From the NCBI RefSeq assembly GCF_019393635.1, contig NC_057867.1:74155492-74219491 (forward strand): a DNA stretch of 64,000 nt. Direction: 5' to 3'. The translations under genes and the position numbers were made by a program. Below are positions 24,056-35,589 of this stretch, one piece after another. The first letter of the stretch is position 1; each line of letters begins with the position of its first letter. The notes beneath the pieces are model-generated. The model was not told the DNA's origin and made no database searches. It saw only the letters and a program-made list of their open reading frames with translations. Source of the stretch: Dromiciops gliroides (lineage: Eukaryota; Chordata; Mammalia; Microbiotheria; Microbiotheriidae).

Positions 24056-24190
24056 CTATATCAGATTACCTGCTGTCTAGGGGAGCGGGGAGGAAGGGAG
24101 AAAAATCTGAAATTGTAAAGCCTGTATAAACAAAAGTAATGGGAAAAAATAAAATACTTTATTAATTAAAAAAAAAATTAAAAATAAATT
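23345..24190 (+). repeat. L1 3' end with AT microsatellite
   Basis: Well preserved: CATACCCTTTGACCCAGTAATACC, TTTATAGCTGCTCTTTATGTGG, CCATCAATTGGGGAATGGCTGG, CAGAACCAGAAGAACACTGTACAC, GGAGGAAGGGAGAAAAATCTG and AAAATACTTTATTAATT tail. A GTGT/TATA microsatellite at 23970-24052 sits within the 3' UTR. Confidence 0.85.
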
Positions 24191-24205
24191 AAAAAAAACT
24201 AAAGC

Positions 24206-24350
24206 AGGAGCAGCTAGGTGGTACAGTGGGATAAAGCCCCTCACCCAGGATTCAGGAGGACCTGAGTTCAAATATGACCTCAGACACTTGACACATACTA
24301 GTTGTGTGACCCTGGGCAAGTCACTTAATCCTCATTGCCCCCCTCCCCCC
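24206..24350 (+). repeat. WSINE1-type SINE
   Basis: GGAGCAGCTAGGTGGTACAGTGGGATAAAGC start and CTAGTTGTGTGACCCTGGGCAAG box, with a C-rich end. Likely flanking duplication: AAAACTAAAGCAG before and AAAACGAAAGCAG after. Confidence 0.9.
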
Positions 24351-24425
24351 AAAAACCACCCCAAAACAAAAACGAAAGCAGATAGTAATCTCGGTAAATA
24401 GCATATAGAAAAGGTAGAATTCTTT

Positions 24426-24570
24426 TTTTTTTTTTGGTGAGGCAATTGGGGTTAAGTGACTTGCCTAGGGTCACACAGCTAGTAAGTGTAAAGTGTCTGA
24501 GGCCACATTTGAACTCAGTCCTCCTGAATCCAGGGCTGGTGCTCTATCTACTTCGCCACCTAGCTGCCCC
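24426..24570 (-). repeat. WSINE1-type SINE with 18-bp TSD
   Basis: Reverse SINE flanked by an exact duplication GAAAAGGTAGAATTCTTT at 24408-24425 and 24571-24588, showing a LINE-mediated insertion. The poly-T lies at the left end. Confidence 0.95.
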
Positions 24571-24639
24571 GAAAAGGTAGAATTCTTTGGAAATGCCCCA
24601 TAAAATGGAGATGGTTGTATGTAATAGATCATTTGTTAC

Positions 24640-25245
24640 AGGTAATTTCTTTTATTTTACTTTTAAAAATTAGTGATAACTTTTATTTTCATGTCACCTT
24701 TATTTCCTAAAATATTCCTCTCTTTCACCTAGAGAGATGTCCCCTAAAACAAAAAAGAAAAAAAGAAAAAAGAGAAAATCAGCTTAGAAAAACTAACAAG
24801 ATATCATCAGCAATAGTCCCTTACCTCTGTAAAGAAAGGAGGAAGGTATATTATAATATCACTTCTCTGGGGCCAAGTTTCATTATTATAATTTTAAAGC
24901 ATTTGGTTTCAATTCTTTCTATACTGTTTGTTTCCCCCCTTGTTTACATTGTTAAAGCATATAAATATAGATATATAGATATATATATAGATAGATATAT
25001 GTAGGTATGTGTATATATACAGATACAAATATAGATATAGATATATTTTTCTTAGTTTCTATTAATCTACTTAGCACTGGTTCATCTAAGTCCTTTTATG
25101 CTTTTCTATATTCTTCATTTCTATGGCATTGTAATATTCATTTACATTTATGTAACATATTTTTGTAGCTATTCCCCATCAATGGACATCTGCTTCGTTT
25201 CTATAACTACTCATTTCTAGTTGCCACAAAAGTGCTGCCTTAAAA
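24640..25245 (-). repeat. L1 3' fragment, reverse
   Basis: The plus strand is the complement of the L1 3' UTR: TTCTATGGCATTGTAATATTC, ATTCCCCATCAATGGACATC and TTCTAGTTGCCACAAAAG. It includes a GATA-type microsatellite at 24959-25048. Confidence 0.65.
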
Positions 25246-25289
25246 AAACACCCTTCATCTTTGGCAGTTTTACAGAGGGTTTTGATGTT

Positions 25290-25475
25290 TGAACATTGTT
25301 TTATAGACATTCTCTCATGTGGGCCTCACAACAACCCTGATAGGTAAGTGCTATTATTATCCCGATTTTACAGATGAGGTCCAATGACTTTCCCAAGATC
25401 ACACAGTTAGTACCTATTTTAGGTGGGATTCAAACTCAGGTCTTCCTGACTTTGGATGTGGATCTACACTCTGTC
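25290..25475 (-). repeat. MIR CORE-SINE
   Basis: TCATGTGGGCCTCACAACAACCCTGATAGG, GATTTTACAGATGAGG, AAGATCACACAGTTAG and GGGATTCAAACTCAGG, reverse MIR. Confidence 0.75.
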
Positions 25476-26635
25476 TAGATGCCATAAATGCCTTTCACTG
25501 CATTCCAAACCAGATCTTATGTGGCTCACTTTCTGCTCCCAACCAGATGTTAGGAAAATAAAAGCTAAGGGAATTAAATCTTTATCAATCATTTCTCTAA
25601 TTATTTATGGACAGCTTTACAAAACAGTTCCTTTCCTATTCTGCCCTAATTTGGAGAGATATGACATTGTGTAGATGTCTTTAACATTACAAGTTCATAG
25701 AATTTTAGACATGTGTTCTTACATCCAAAATCAGAAAGCCCTTTCCACAATGGGACTAGCTGTTTATTGTTTCAGAAACTCTGAGTCAGGATCAATTTCA
25801 TTCATTCCAAAGGTGGATTGCTTTCATGAATTTCAGATGGAAAGTCACCCTACTGAGATCATACTGTGACCACACTCATGATGACTGCTGTGGAATTGGT
25901 CATTAATAAATTCACATTTTTCCAATGTCAACAATCATTTTTTAAAATTTCACTGATCTATCATAGTAATTTCTTGAGAAACTCCTCCCTACCTTTACCT
26001 GCAACTACCACAGTGAAACTCCCTTTGTAATAAAGACTCCCCCCACACAAAATTATATAAAACCAACTGACGTTTGGCAGTGTAGGTGACATTTTATATT
26101 CATTTCCCCTACTTTAAAATGAAAGAAGAAAGATACATTTCTCATCTCTTCTGGCTCGAGATTGATATAATCACTCAGTATTTGGCTTCATTTTGCTAAG
26201 CAATTTCCCCATCCCCCCAAAAGATAATTATTAAATATTAACAACATGATCTCAAAGCATTAGTGTAAGATATTGATATTTGATTTGCTCTTTAAAAACT
26301 GCTGATGTGAAAGTTAGGAGTAGGAAATATCAGGAGTTCAAGGTGGACTAGGAAAACAGTGGTAGTGCTATCACCAGAAACAGTAAAGTCAAAAAGGAGT
26401 GCCAGGATCCCACCCCCAATTGGGAATGGGACAGGCGAGCGGATGATAAGTTCAATTTGCACTATGAGGTATTTAGCATAAGGAATTCCGGGAAACAGAT
26501 AGCCAAAAGGCAGATGAAATTAAAAACAAAACACAACAACAAAAAAACTGGAGTTCAAGGGAGGAGAGTAGAGTTACTCGTACATAAAGGCATTGAAGAG
26601 AAGGCGTGACTCATCAATATCGAGATGATCACCTA
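25476..26635. other. Unique noncoding sequence
   Basis: No gene or clear repeat recognised. Confidence 0.4.
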
Positions 26636-26639
26636 AAAC

Positions 26640-27220
26640 CACAGGAATTTGGAGAGCAAACTGAATATGCCCAAAAGATTTCTTGAGCTGCCTAAACCCT
26701 TTGACCCAGAAAACTCCACTGCTAGGTCTGTTTCCCCAAGATGGTTAGGGAAAAAAGAAAAAAACACTATATGCTCTAAAATACTTATAGAAACTCTTTT
26801 TGTGGTGGCAAAGAACTGGAAACTGAGGGGATGCCTATCAATTGGGGAATGGATGAACAAGTTGTGGTATATGATCATGATGGGAATGCTACCTGTGCTA
26901 AAAGAATTGATGAGCTCAATGATCTTAGAAAAAAACATGGATAGACTTGCATGTAAATTAGCAAAACCAAGAGAACATTGTATACAGAACAGTAATATTG
27001 TTTTAAGAACACCTCTGAGGTGACTACTAGTCATTTGGCTATTGTAAATCCCCAAATTAACTACAAAGGATAGATGAAAGGAAGACACTAACTGCATCTA
27101 GAGAAAGAACTGATGAATAGGAAGTATGTATAGAATGTTTTTTTTAACAGATATACATATTCACATTTGTGTCTAATAGTAGCCATATTCAGGGGAAAGA
27201 AAAAAGAAAAACAAAGTTAC
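26640..27220 (+). repeat. L1 3' fragment
   Basis: CTAAACCCTTTGACCCAGAAAACTCC, GCCTATCAATTGGGGAATGG and CTAGAGAAAGAACTGATG, then GTGTCTAATAGTAGCCATATTC. Two opposed ORFs of 124 and 154 codons lie across it and are not genes. Confidence 0.8.
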
Positions 27221-27224
27221 ATTA

Positions 27225-27350
27225 TAACTTTCTTATATAATAGTTATATATTATAAATATTATAAATTATCATGGCCATTATATATTATTATAAATAACA
27301 CATTTAACATATAAGATCTTAATATAATCATATATAATAATTATATAAAA
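27225..27350. repeat. AT-rich low-complexity tract
   Basis: TATAATAT-type sequence with palindromic ATTATATA words next to an L1 end. Confidence 0.75.
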
Positions 27351-27878
27351 GGAATAGCAAGTTCTACATTACAGATTTCCACTTCTATGTACAATCATCT
27401 TTTTTCTATTCTCCCATGTTATGGAAAGGCTTTTTTCTTAAGTTCAGAAGAAAATAAATAACAGTAAAAAAAGAAACCACAGGAGTAGATGAAATCCTCA
27501 AGGATACGATAACAGAAAAGTGGCAAGCAGTTCCAGACCTTGGAGACAGGGAAAGGAATTGGATATAATCTGTGTTTTCTTAGTAAGTTCCTTCCCTTCT
27601 CTGGCCCTCCATTCCAACTTCTACAAAATGTGGGGTTTGGCCCTATTGACTCTAAATCTATGATCTCACAATCTTAGGAACTCTAAGTAACTGAGGGTCT
27701 GTTCTTGGTGGAAATGCTTGGATAGTTTCTGGCTGGGAGCAGAAAGAGAGTCATCATATCTAAGTAGGAAAGGAGTCAAAGTCCGTATGTTATTCTACCT
27801 TTAAATCTATATGTTATTCCCACTTTGTCTACCCCCAACATGTGAAGATTTCCCCAGTGGAACTGGCAGAGGAGAACA
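27351..27878. other. Intergenic, no recognised element
   Basis: Unique by eye; a MIR-like scrap is possible at 27570-27675. Confidence 0.35.
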
Positions 27879-27879
27879 A

Positions 27880-28152
27880 TTTGTTCCAATGGCCATGAAA
27901 GTGGCTGATGTTGGTGTTTTGAAGCTTGGTCAGAGACACCAAGGTCATTCACTGCATCCCAGGCCATCACCAGTCATCTCGACTTTTATCCTGCCACTGG
28001 ACCTCAATGATTTTGGACCTCAATGACTTTGGAAGAGATAATGAGGCTGGTGATTCTGCCTTACTTGAATTCGATTCACACTTGAGTCAAGACATCATAC
28101 TGTGATGTCATTGGACCTCTTTGAAAACAAAGGACAAACAATAACAATGGGA
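27880..28152 (+). repeat. 3' module of composite SINE
   Basis: GGCCATGAAAGTGGCTGATG, CTCGACTTTTATCCTGCCACTGG, GATTCACACTTGAGTCAAGACATC and the GGACAAACAATAACAA tail correspond to the second module of the element at 15410. Confidence 0.65.
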
Positions 28153-30860
28153 CCTGGCTGGGTTTGGATTCCACCATAGCACTTCCTCATATATCTGTCC
28201 CTTAATCATTTGCCTCAGTCTAAAGTGGTCCATGCCTCCTAGAGGCACTGTCTCTTTGCTTTTCCTCTAGAGCCTCTACAGTTAGAAAGAATCATGAAAG
28301 TTCTCAAAGTCAACTCTAGGTACCAGCAACTTGTTGGTTTAGGAACTGTAAGCTAGAGAGTAGGATGAACCCCAAAGGAATGGCCAGATGTGAAGAGAAC
28401 CAGGAGGATGTGCTTTCAAAAACTGTAAGAAGGGAAGAATATGGAAAAAGACCAGGGAAGAGGGTGTTACAGAAAGGTGATCAGGTGCTACAGAAAGTTC
28501 ACAGTGGGTGAGCTCAAAGGAAAAGGCCACTGAACCTGGAAATTATAAGTCATTTGGAACCAAGAGAACTTTTTCAGGACAATAGTCCAGTGAGAAACCA
28601 GCTAGAGCTGAGGTACTACATCCCTGGTCAGTGTCCAGGCCAAAAGTGTGGATTATCCTTCAACCAAGAAAAAGTACAGCAGAGGCTGTTTAGAGGGAAC
28701 ACTACAAAGGGGCAGGTTACAAAAGGCAAAGCTCCATCATAAAGTAAGATGGCTGACAACAATCTAAAGGTAGCAAGTCAGAATGGCAATGAAGGCGAAT
28801 GAAGTGTCCTTAATTCTATGGCCAGGCTATACAGTGCCTTCATTCTCTACTCTTTACCTCCTGCCCCACTGCGGGGTGGAAATAAGTGCTGGGTCAGAGA
28901 GAAGAGATTTCCAGTGGTTAGAAGTGGAGTAGGGGGTTTGATCCAGCAAGAAAGAGGGTCATGCCTGCATTTAAACACTTCTGCAGATGAACCAAGTCCT
29001 TGCTACAAGTCCCAGAAGCAACACTAAAGAAACTAATGCAAATGTAAATGGCAGATTATATTACATGCTGCTAAAATGAAATCTCTACATAGGCACAAGG
29101 TCCAGAGGATGGTAAGAAAGAATATCTACCTCTTGCCTAGAGCAATGTAACCTATGCTCTCTGGATATGCCCAGTTTACCTAAGATGGAAGTGCCCTTGA
29201 GGGGTCATATCTAGATTGCCTACCTAATGGGTGGGCAGAGCCTTGTCTTTAGTACTAGCAAGACTGAGTTACCCGACTTTTCCCTCACCTTTTTTTATGC
29301 TGTTCTTTTATCAGTTGCATTCAGAGGGTGAAGACACCAGTCTACCACAGCATGGGCACCATGAAGTGAACTGGTGAGAGGAGAAGAATCTCCTTTCTCT
29401 GCTCTTCTTCATTTACTTTCGCTGCGAGAATTGGGCCTGGGAGCATTGATCTCTTCTTTGTTGTTTGTCCTTTAGTAGCAAGGGGCCAGAAAGTCCATCC
29501 CAGGGGTCTGGGAGTTCCAAGTCATAGTGACCTTGGAGCCAGGATCATAGGAGGGGTAGTGCAGTCAGCCAGCTGGGCACCCAAGTCCTCCTAGAAGTCA
29601 GGGTGCCTGGGCCTGCAGTCTGAGCAGGGTTTTGGACTTGGAACTGGGACTGTGCTCTATAGGGACCAAGTTAAGCTATGAACTTAATCCTCTCTCCCCT
29701 TCCCAGAAACTGAGGTGGTACAAAGGAGGAAGGAGATTACGCCCCTCCATCATGGGCAAATAAGTATGGATATTTGTGATTAGCCCTTCTGAAGAAAAGA
29801 GTTCTGTGAACAAGCTAATCCCAACGGGTACAGAGAAGCTACACTACCCCTCATCTGGGGAAAACACCATCTAGTGATGAAGCTGGAGCCATCTGCAGAG
29901 ATCCTAGACCACCCACTCCCTTAAGGGAACAGGAGAACCCAAAGGGAGGGCTCAAAGGTAATCTCCCTGGCCCAGGTTCCGACTTACATTCACAAAGGAC
30001 CATGATATGCTTTTAACACAATGAGAAAGGCATATATAAATGCGATTGGGCAAAATCAAGTAGAAGATATACATAACGGAAATAATATGAATAAAGGGGG
30101 CATTCAAGAGAAGCTAACAATGACCAGGGAGAAAAATGCCTCTCCTTTGGTGGAAAGCTGGGGTGGAGAGTGGGCTTTTGAGGGCTAAATGCTGATCACC
30201 TCTCAGATGAGCCAGCTAAGCCCTTTGGCTTGGTTTCACTTTGACAGCAAAGAAGGCCCTTTGAGGGCAAGGGGAGATGGACAGGTGTATGTGGCAACGT
30301 CTGGGGGTAACAACCCAAAAGGCGTTGCTAAAATTTTAATTAAAAAAAACACCAGAGAAGTCAAGGCTTGAATTTCTCCTTGTGGGCACTGTGAAATCTA
30401 CCTTTCTTGTCCAAATGCATCCTTAGCCCTCCTTCCCCAAGGCCACCCCCTAGTGAACATCAGTGTGGGCAAAGTAATTCTCTTTTCCCTCTCAGCCCTT
30501 CCGGTAATCAGCCATGGCTTACAGGGATCTCAGTGCCTGCCCCATCAAGCGGATTGACACAGGCTGTATTTACTGAGAGAAGTTCGATTCCCAGACACTT
30601 GGCTGTCTCTCTCAGACACACCCTCAGCAGCCTGCCTTGCCAAAGAGCTGGAGGAGGTGACACATGCATTGATTGCAACTGCGGGGGATAGAAGTTGGAG
30701 GTCCGAGGAGCACTCACCCACAATCGCAATCAAACTGCCCCTTCTTTCTAAGGCTATAACGAATGCCCTGAGACCAGACAGTCAACACAATTGGAGAAAA
30801 ACTTTTGTTCACTATAGTAGAAAGGGGGGGGGGATGCTTAACTTTCTGGCATCCCTGACA
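28153..30860. other. Large unique noncoding block
   Basis: About 2.7 kb with little recognisable repeat. Open frames are below 95 codons and without domains. It could hold unannotated exons or regulatory DNA, but I cannot show either. Confidence 0.4.
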
Positions 30861-30864
30861 AAGC

Positions 30865-30975
30865 TCCAAATGATCCAGTTGAGCATTTATTAAACACCTA
30901 CTACTTGACAGCCATTGTGATAAATACTGGGGATACAAAGAGAGGTTAGAATCCTACATGAAACCCTGATCCAAG
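30865..30975 (-). repeat. L2 fragment
   Basis: GAGCATTTATTAAACACCTACTAC and AAATACTGGGGATACAAAGAGAGG, complement of the L2 3' end. Confidence 0.65.
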
Positions 30976-31077
30976 GGCTCAAGACCATCTTTCTGTAATG
31001 ATAGACCTGGGATTTCATACATAAATGGCAAACTCCTCTACCAACGAAGCTCCTTCTCTGGAACTTATGCTTTTAAT

Positions 31078-31198
31078 GTTGCCTGAAAACAGAGAGGTGA
31101 TGGGCCTTGCCCAGGGTCACACAGCAAGTGGGTGTCAGAGGAGGGACTTGGATCAATGCTTTCAGGCCAGTTCTTCACCCTTTATAGACTGAGAAGCT
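31078..31198 (-). repeat. MIR fragment
   Basis: GGGCCTTGCCCAGGGTCACACAGCAAGTGG, reverse MIR. Confidence 0.7.
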
Positions 31199-31254
31199 CC
31201 CAAATATTGATATAAGTCATAACACATGACTATCACAGGCCCACCCAGGGACAT

Positions 31255-31505
31255 CACAACAGCTAGGTAGCACAGTGCACAGAGTAACGGGCCTAGAGCC
31301 CGGTACTGGCCTCAGACACTTACTAGCTATATGACCCTGGGCAAGTCACTTCACCCAGTTGGCCTCAGTTTCTCATCTATAAAATGAGCTGGAGATGGAA
31401 GTGGCAAACCACTCCATTATCTCTGCCAATAAAACCCCAACATGGAGTCAGGAAAAGTCAAACACAGCTCAAAAATAACTCAACAACAACAACTACAACT
31501 CCAAC
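31255..31505 (+). repeat. SINE with CAACAACAAC tail
   Basis: ACAGCTAGGTAGCACAGTG head, TTACTAGCTATATGACCCTGGG box, CTCAGTTTCTCATCTATAAAATG centre, GTGGCAAACCACTCC and a CAACAAC tail. Same family as 63080 and, reversed, 49270. Confidence 0.8.
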
Positions 31506-31559
31506 TCCAAATACAAATACATGACCATTCAAATAAAGCAGACACTAAGTCAGATATCA

Positions 31560-31765
31560 GAGAGCCAGTGTACCATAATTGCCTACACCACACAACTGGA
31601 GTTAAGACCATGTGGCTTTAGATCCTGCTGTGGGCACCCTGGGCGAGCCATGTAACTTCAGGGACTTTTCTTTCTCTGTCTGGAAAAATGTAAAAAGTGT
31701 CACCTACAGAAACTTCCTTTTATGACCACTGGGAAGAATCAGATGAGATCACAGATGCAAAGCAC
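31560..31765 (+). repeat. MIR fragment
   Basis: CTGGAGTTAAGACCATGTGGC, CCCTGGGCGAGCCATGTAAC and GAATCAGATGAGATCACAGATGC, decayed MIR. Confidence 0.5.
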
Positions 31766-32148
31766 ATGGCCGCTTGCAAGGGCCCTAGAAATTGTAGTCA
31801 TGGTGCTCCAGCCTCTTAGCACCATGGTTTGGATTTCTTCAAACACTGTCCTTCTTTCTGTCATTTTACTGGAACAACCAAAACAATCCTTTCCACTCAT
31901 CTATAGATGTTGACTGCCAAGGTAGATTTTAGCTGGATGTAACTGCATTGATTTCTGATTACTCATTAGAAATATCAGTGGCTTTGATTTCAAGCTCTGC
32001 CAGTTAACTTCCCTAGGTTCTGTCAAATGATGGGGTGGGGCCAGCTGGCCTCCACCATCCCCATCCAGCTCTGCATGCATAATACCATGAAGGCAAAGCC
32101 TTTCTACTTAAAAAAGACTACCTTTATATGAAATATTTATTCATATTA
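31766..32148. other. Intergenic, no recognised element
   Basis: No gene or clear repeat recognised; no open frame with a domain. Confidence 0.35.
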
Positions 32149-32149
32149 C

Positions 32150-32312
32150 TTTCTTTCTTTTTCTTTTTTTTGGGGAGACAATGAGGGTTACGTGACCTGC
32201 CCAGGTGTCGCACAGCTATTAAAGTCATGTGTCAGAGGCTGGATTTGCACTCAAGGTCCTCCTGAATCCAGGGCAGATGTTTATCCACTGTGCCACCTAG
32301 CTGCCCCCAACT
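32150..32312 (-). repeat. WSINE1-type SINE
   Basis: GACAATGAGGGTTACGTGACCTGCCC, GATTTGCACTCAAGG and CTGTGCCACCTAGCTGCCCCC in reverse order. Confidence 0.9.
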
Positions 32313-32579
32313 ATCTATTCCTGTTGATAATAAATGATGTCATTATAGAATAGATAAATTCCAAATAAAAGAAGGTACAACTCTTTCTTTTGGGGGGGGA
32401 CATCGATGAATCTCTCTTTTGGATGCTGCCTCTGGACCCATTCTCTCTTGGCAGGAGAGGGATCCTGTGACCTCGCCTAGAAGGGATGGGGAGGTGCAGC
32501 AATAGCTGCCCACTGATCAGGCAGCTCAACCACGCTGGGTGAGTAGGGGTTGGGACCCCTTTCAGAAGGCAGGGAGGCA

Positions 32580-32775
32580 GTGTGAGTTGGGGGAAAGAGT
32601 GCTGATACTGAAGTCAGACAACTGGAGTCCAAATCCCAACTGTGACCAAATACCACCTGTATGACCCCCTGGGCTAATCATTTCCTTTTTGCATCTCAGT
32701 TGCCACTTTGGTAAAACATAGAGATTGTCCACAGATGACATTTAGGGTCCTTACAACCTAGGTCTATGATCCAGA
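32580..32775 (+). repeat. MIR CORE-SINE
   Basis: GAAGTCAGACAACTGGAGTCC, TGTATGACCCCCTGGGC and TCATTTCCTTTTTGCATCTCAG. Confidence 0.65.
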
Positions 32776-34300
32776 AGTCTCAGGATAATAAGAAGTTAAT
32801 AACATATAAACAAAACAAAGGGACATATAACAATAATAAGTATAACAAGTAAAGGGAATCTTTTAGAAGAGGGCTGCTTCAATCTTAGACAGGAAAGGTT
32901 CAAAGTCCATTAACTTTTATTTCAATGAGTACCATGAGTCTGATGAGCAAGTATAAACCAGGATGAACGCAAAAAGGATGCTTCATTAGAGAGCTCCAGG
33001 ATTAGTTTGTTCTTGCCCAAGGACCACATGCATCTTCTTGCCAATCAAATTGAAACAAGAAACCAACTCTTTTCTTTTGTGACAAACATTCTTCTATCTG
33101 GTATGGTTGTCAACAACAAGGGAAAAGGCTCTAGGAGTTGTTGGGCAAGAGACCTAGTGTTCCTTCAGAGACCCAATGGGCCAGTTTCTAGACTAGGGAA
33201 CTCCTTTGACTAATACCTTTCACTACTGCACCCATCAGTCTCTGGGCCAAAAAAAAAAAAAGTTTGTCAGTAGCAAGGACCTCCCATTCATATCTATCTG
33301 TGGAAAGTAACTTTTCCAAATTCTGGTGCAGGCTTGGCCTATGGAACACAGTTACAGTATGAGCAGGACATAGAACCAACCAATCTGTTGCAGAGGACTC
33401 AATACGCTACAGCCTCTCTATTTGCCCCATTTTTTCATGCCAGCAATCTACCTTATAAAAGGACCAGCTGAATATTTCTATTTATTTATGTATTTAACTT
33501 CATTATACTTATATTAATTATAAAGCCACCATTTATAATTCTGAAGGTCAAGATTTCTTGAAGAGTATTGGCATGTACAGTGTGAGAAGCAGTGTGGACA
33601 TAGAGAATGAAGAGCCCATCTGAGTCGGGTTCAAGTCTCAATTGCTAAACAAATGGGTTGTGTGACCCTGAACTACTCTTGTAACCTCTAATACCCCAGT
33701 CAAATCTCTACTCCTAAGAGCTGGAGAGAGGTTGGTGCCCGGTAGCATCAGCAGAGGGAGTTGTTGACACTGATGCACTTATATCTGGTCCCAAAAAGTG
33801 AAAATAAGTTGGGAGGGATGCAACTAGGGCCCCTGTTTGACCACATCTTGACTTGTAAAGTGTTGACTGACAGCATGGTAGAGGATACTGAGTTTCACTC
33901 CCTTCTTTATTTCGGTAACACTGGATCATTTATCCAAACCTCCGACAAAGTTATGCTTCATAGCTGATTTTGATTCCAGCCTGAGGACCTGGCTGTCAGG
34001 GCTAAGGTATCCAAGGGGGCGCTCTAGGCCTCAATCTCAGCTGTTTCTTACCACCTGTGTGACCATGGTTAAAGAAGCTGTTCTGATCTGAGGCAGAGAC
34101 ATACGGCTCAGACTCACAGGTAGCTCACCTAGATAGATTACTGATGCTTTCACTGCATTATTCCCAGGTGTTTATTCATTCATTCATTTAACAAATATGG
34201 ACTGAGCACTTTTCTGAGCTCTGGGCAGTAAGCCAGCAGCCTGTATCACTTTGCAAGCCAGATGACGTAGCAGGGCAGAGTTAGCAAAATATGCCTTTAG
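32776..34300. other. Mostly unique, with a MIR scrap and an L2 scrap
   Basis: A MIR-like piece at 33580-33700 (AAGCAGTGTGGACATAGAGAATG, GTGTGACCCTGAAC) and a reverse L2 end at 34160-34235 (TCATTCATTTAACAAATATGGACTGAGCAC). No gene recognised. Confidence 0.45.
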
Positions 34301-34304
34301 CTAG

Positions 34305-34770
34305 GTAGGAAGAAGAGGAAAAGGAGGGTGAGGGGAAGTAGGAGAGGGAGGCAGGAAGAGGGGAAGCAGGGAGGGAGGAGGAAGAGGGGAAGTAGAAGAG
34401 GGGAGGGGGCAAGAAGAAGGGAAATAGGGGAGGTAATGGGAAGAAGAGGGGAAGCAGGGGAGGGAGGAGGAAACGGGAAGCAAGGAGGGAGGAGGAAAAA
34501 GGGAAGTAGGAGGGGGGAGAAGAGGGGAAGTAGGAGAAGGAGGGGGAAGAAGGGAAACAGGGGAGGGAAGGGGGGAAGAAGGGAAACAGGGGAGGGAGGG
34601 GGAAGAAGGGAACGTAGAGGAGGGAGGGGGAAGAAGAGGGGGAAATAGGGGAGGGAGGGGGAAGAAGAGGGGAAATAGGGAGGGAGGGGGAAGAAGAGGG
34701 GAAATAAGGGAGGGAAGGGGAAGAAGAGAAGGGAGGAGGGAGGAGGGAGAAAGAAGGAGGAAGAAGAACA
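34305..34770. repeat. Polypurine GGGAAGAAG minisatellite
   Basis: About 460 bp of almost pure purine on the plus strand. It is built from variants of a roughly 30-bp unit such as GAAGAAGAGGGGAAATAGGG followed by GAGGGAGGGG. The Arg/Gly/Glu ORF across it is an artefact. Confidence 0.9.
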
Positions 34771-34834
34771 GGGAAAAATATGGCTGAAAAAATACGTTTA
34801 GCCCCGATTATTGGGAGCCTTTAATGTGAGGGTT

Positions 34835-34905
34835 TTTTTTTGTTTGTTTGTTTGTTTATGTTTTTATTTTGCTTTTTGTTTTTTGTTTTTTGCTTTTTGT
34901 TTTTA
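34835..34905. repeat. T-rich low-complexity tract
   Basis: TTTGTTTGTTTG then repeated TTTTTGTTTTTTGC words. Confidence 0.8.
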
Positions 34906-35589
34906 AAGCCGGCAGGGAGAAGCCACCGGGGGGGAGTGGGGGTGGGAGGTGGGGGAACGCCAAGCGAATGAAGCCGGGACATTAAGAGGCTAATTGAGGA
35001 CAAAATGGACAACTTGCTGTTCCCAGGAAGATGCTGGGACTTCTCCTGCCTCTTTTCCCAGACAGTCCCCCACCCTTGGTGGATGAACCCCACCCCCAGC
35101 CCCATTTTCCCCGGTCAAATTCCTGTCCTTCTAGGCTCACGCAGCTGGGGAGCCGCCTGCTCCAGGGGGGTCTTCCTCGATTGGTGGCAGCAGGTGAGCT
35201 ACAGGGAGGGGATCACTCCCCGAGGGAGGCATCCGTGGGCACCCCACACAGGTGCACCGCATCCTAAGCCCCTGCCCCTTCCCCCTCCCCCTCCCCGGCC
35301 CGGGCTCCCCCGCTCCCCCCCCCCCCCGCCCCCGCGACTAGAGCCTTCGTCGCGAGTGCGCATGCAGGCCGAGCCCTCTGACCTCTCGGGGGTCTTTGGC
35401 TCCACCCCCAGCACCTCGCAATCCCCCACCCAACGCCATTAAGCCCACAGAAAGAGATTTTTAAAATGTCTTTCTGCTTCTTGAAACGTAATTAAATTAT
35501 TTTAAAGACGGGATGGGGCGGGGCAGTACAGAGAAGGTACTAATAGAGGGATGAATACATCAGCAGGAGGTGAATCATTAGGGAGGCTG

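Noticed and set aside
26633..27097. 154- and 124-codon opposed ORFs
   Set aside because: They cover an L1 3' UTR segment, which is non-coding.
34328..34648. Arg/Gly/Glu-rich ORF
   Set aside because: Artefact of the polypurine minisatellite.
35005..35442. 145-codon ORF in the CpG island
   Set aside because: Pro-rich low-complexity translation of GC-rich DNA, no domain, no clear Kozak context.
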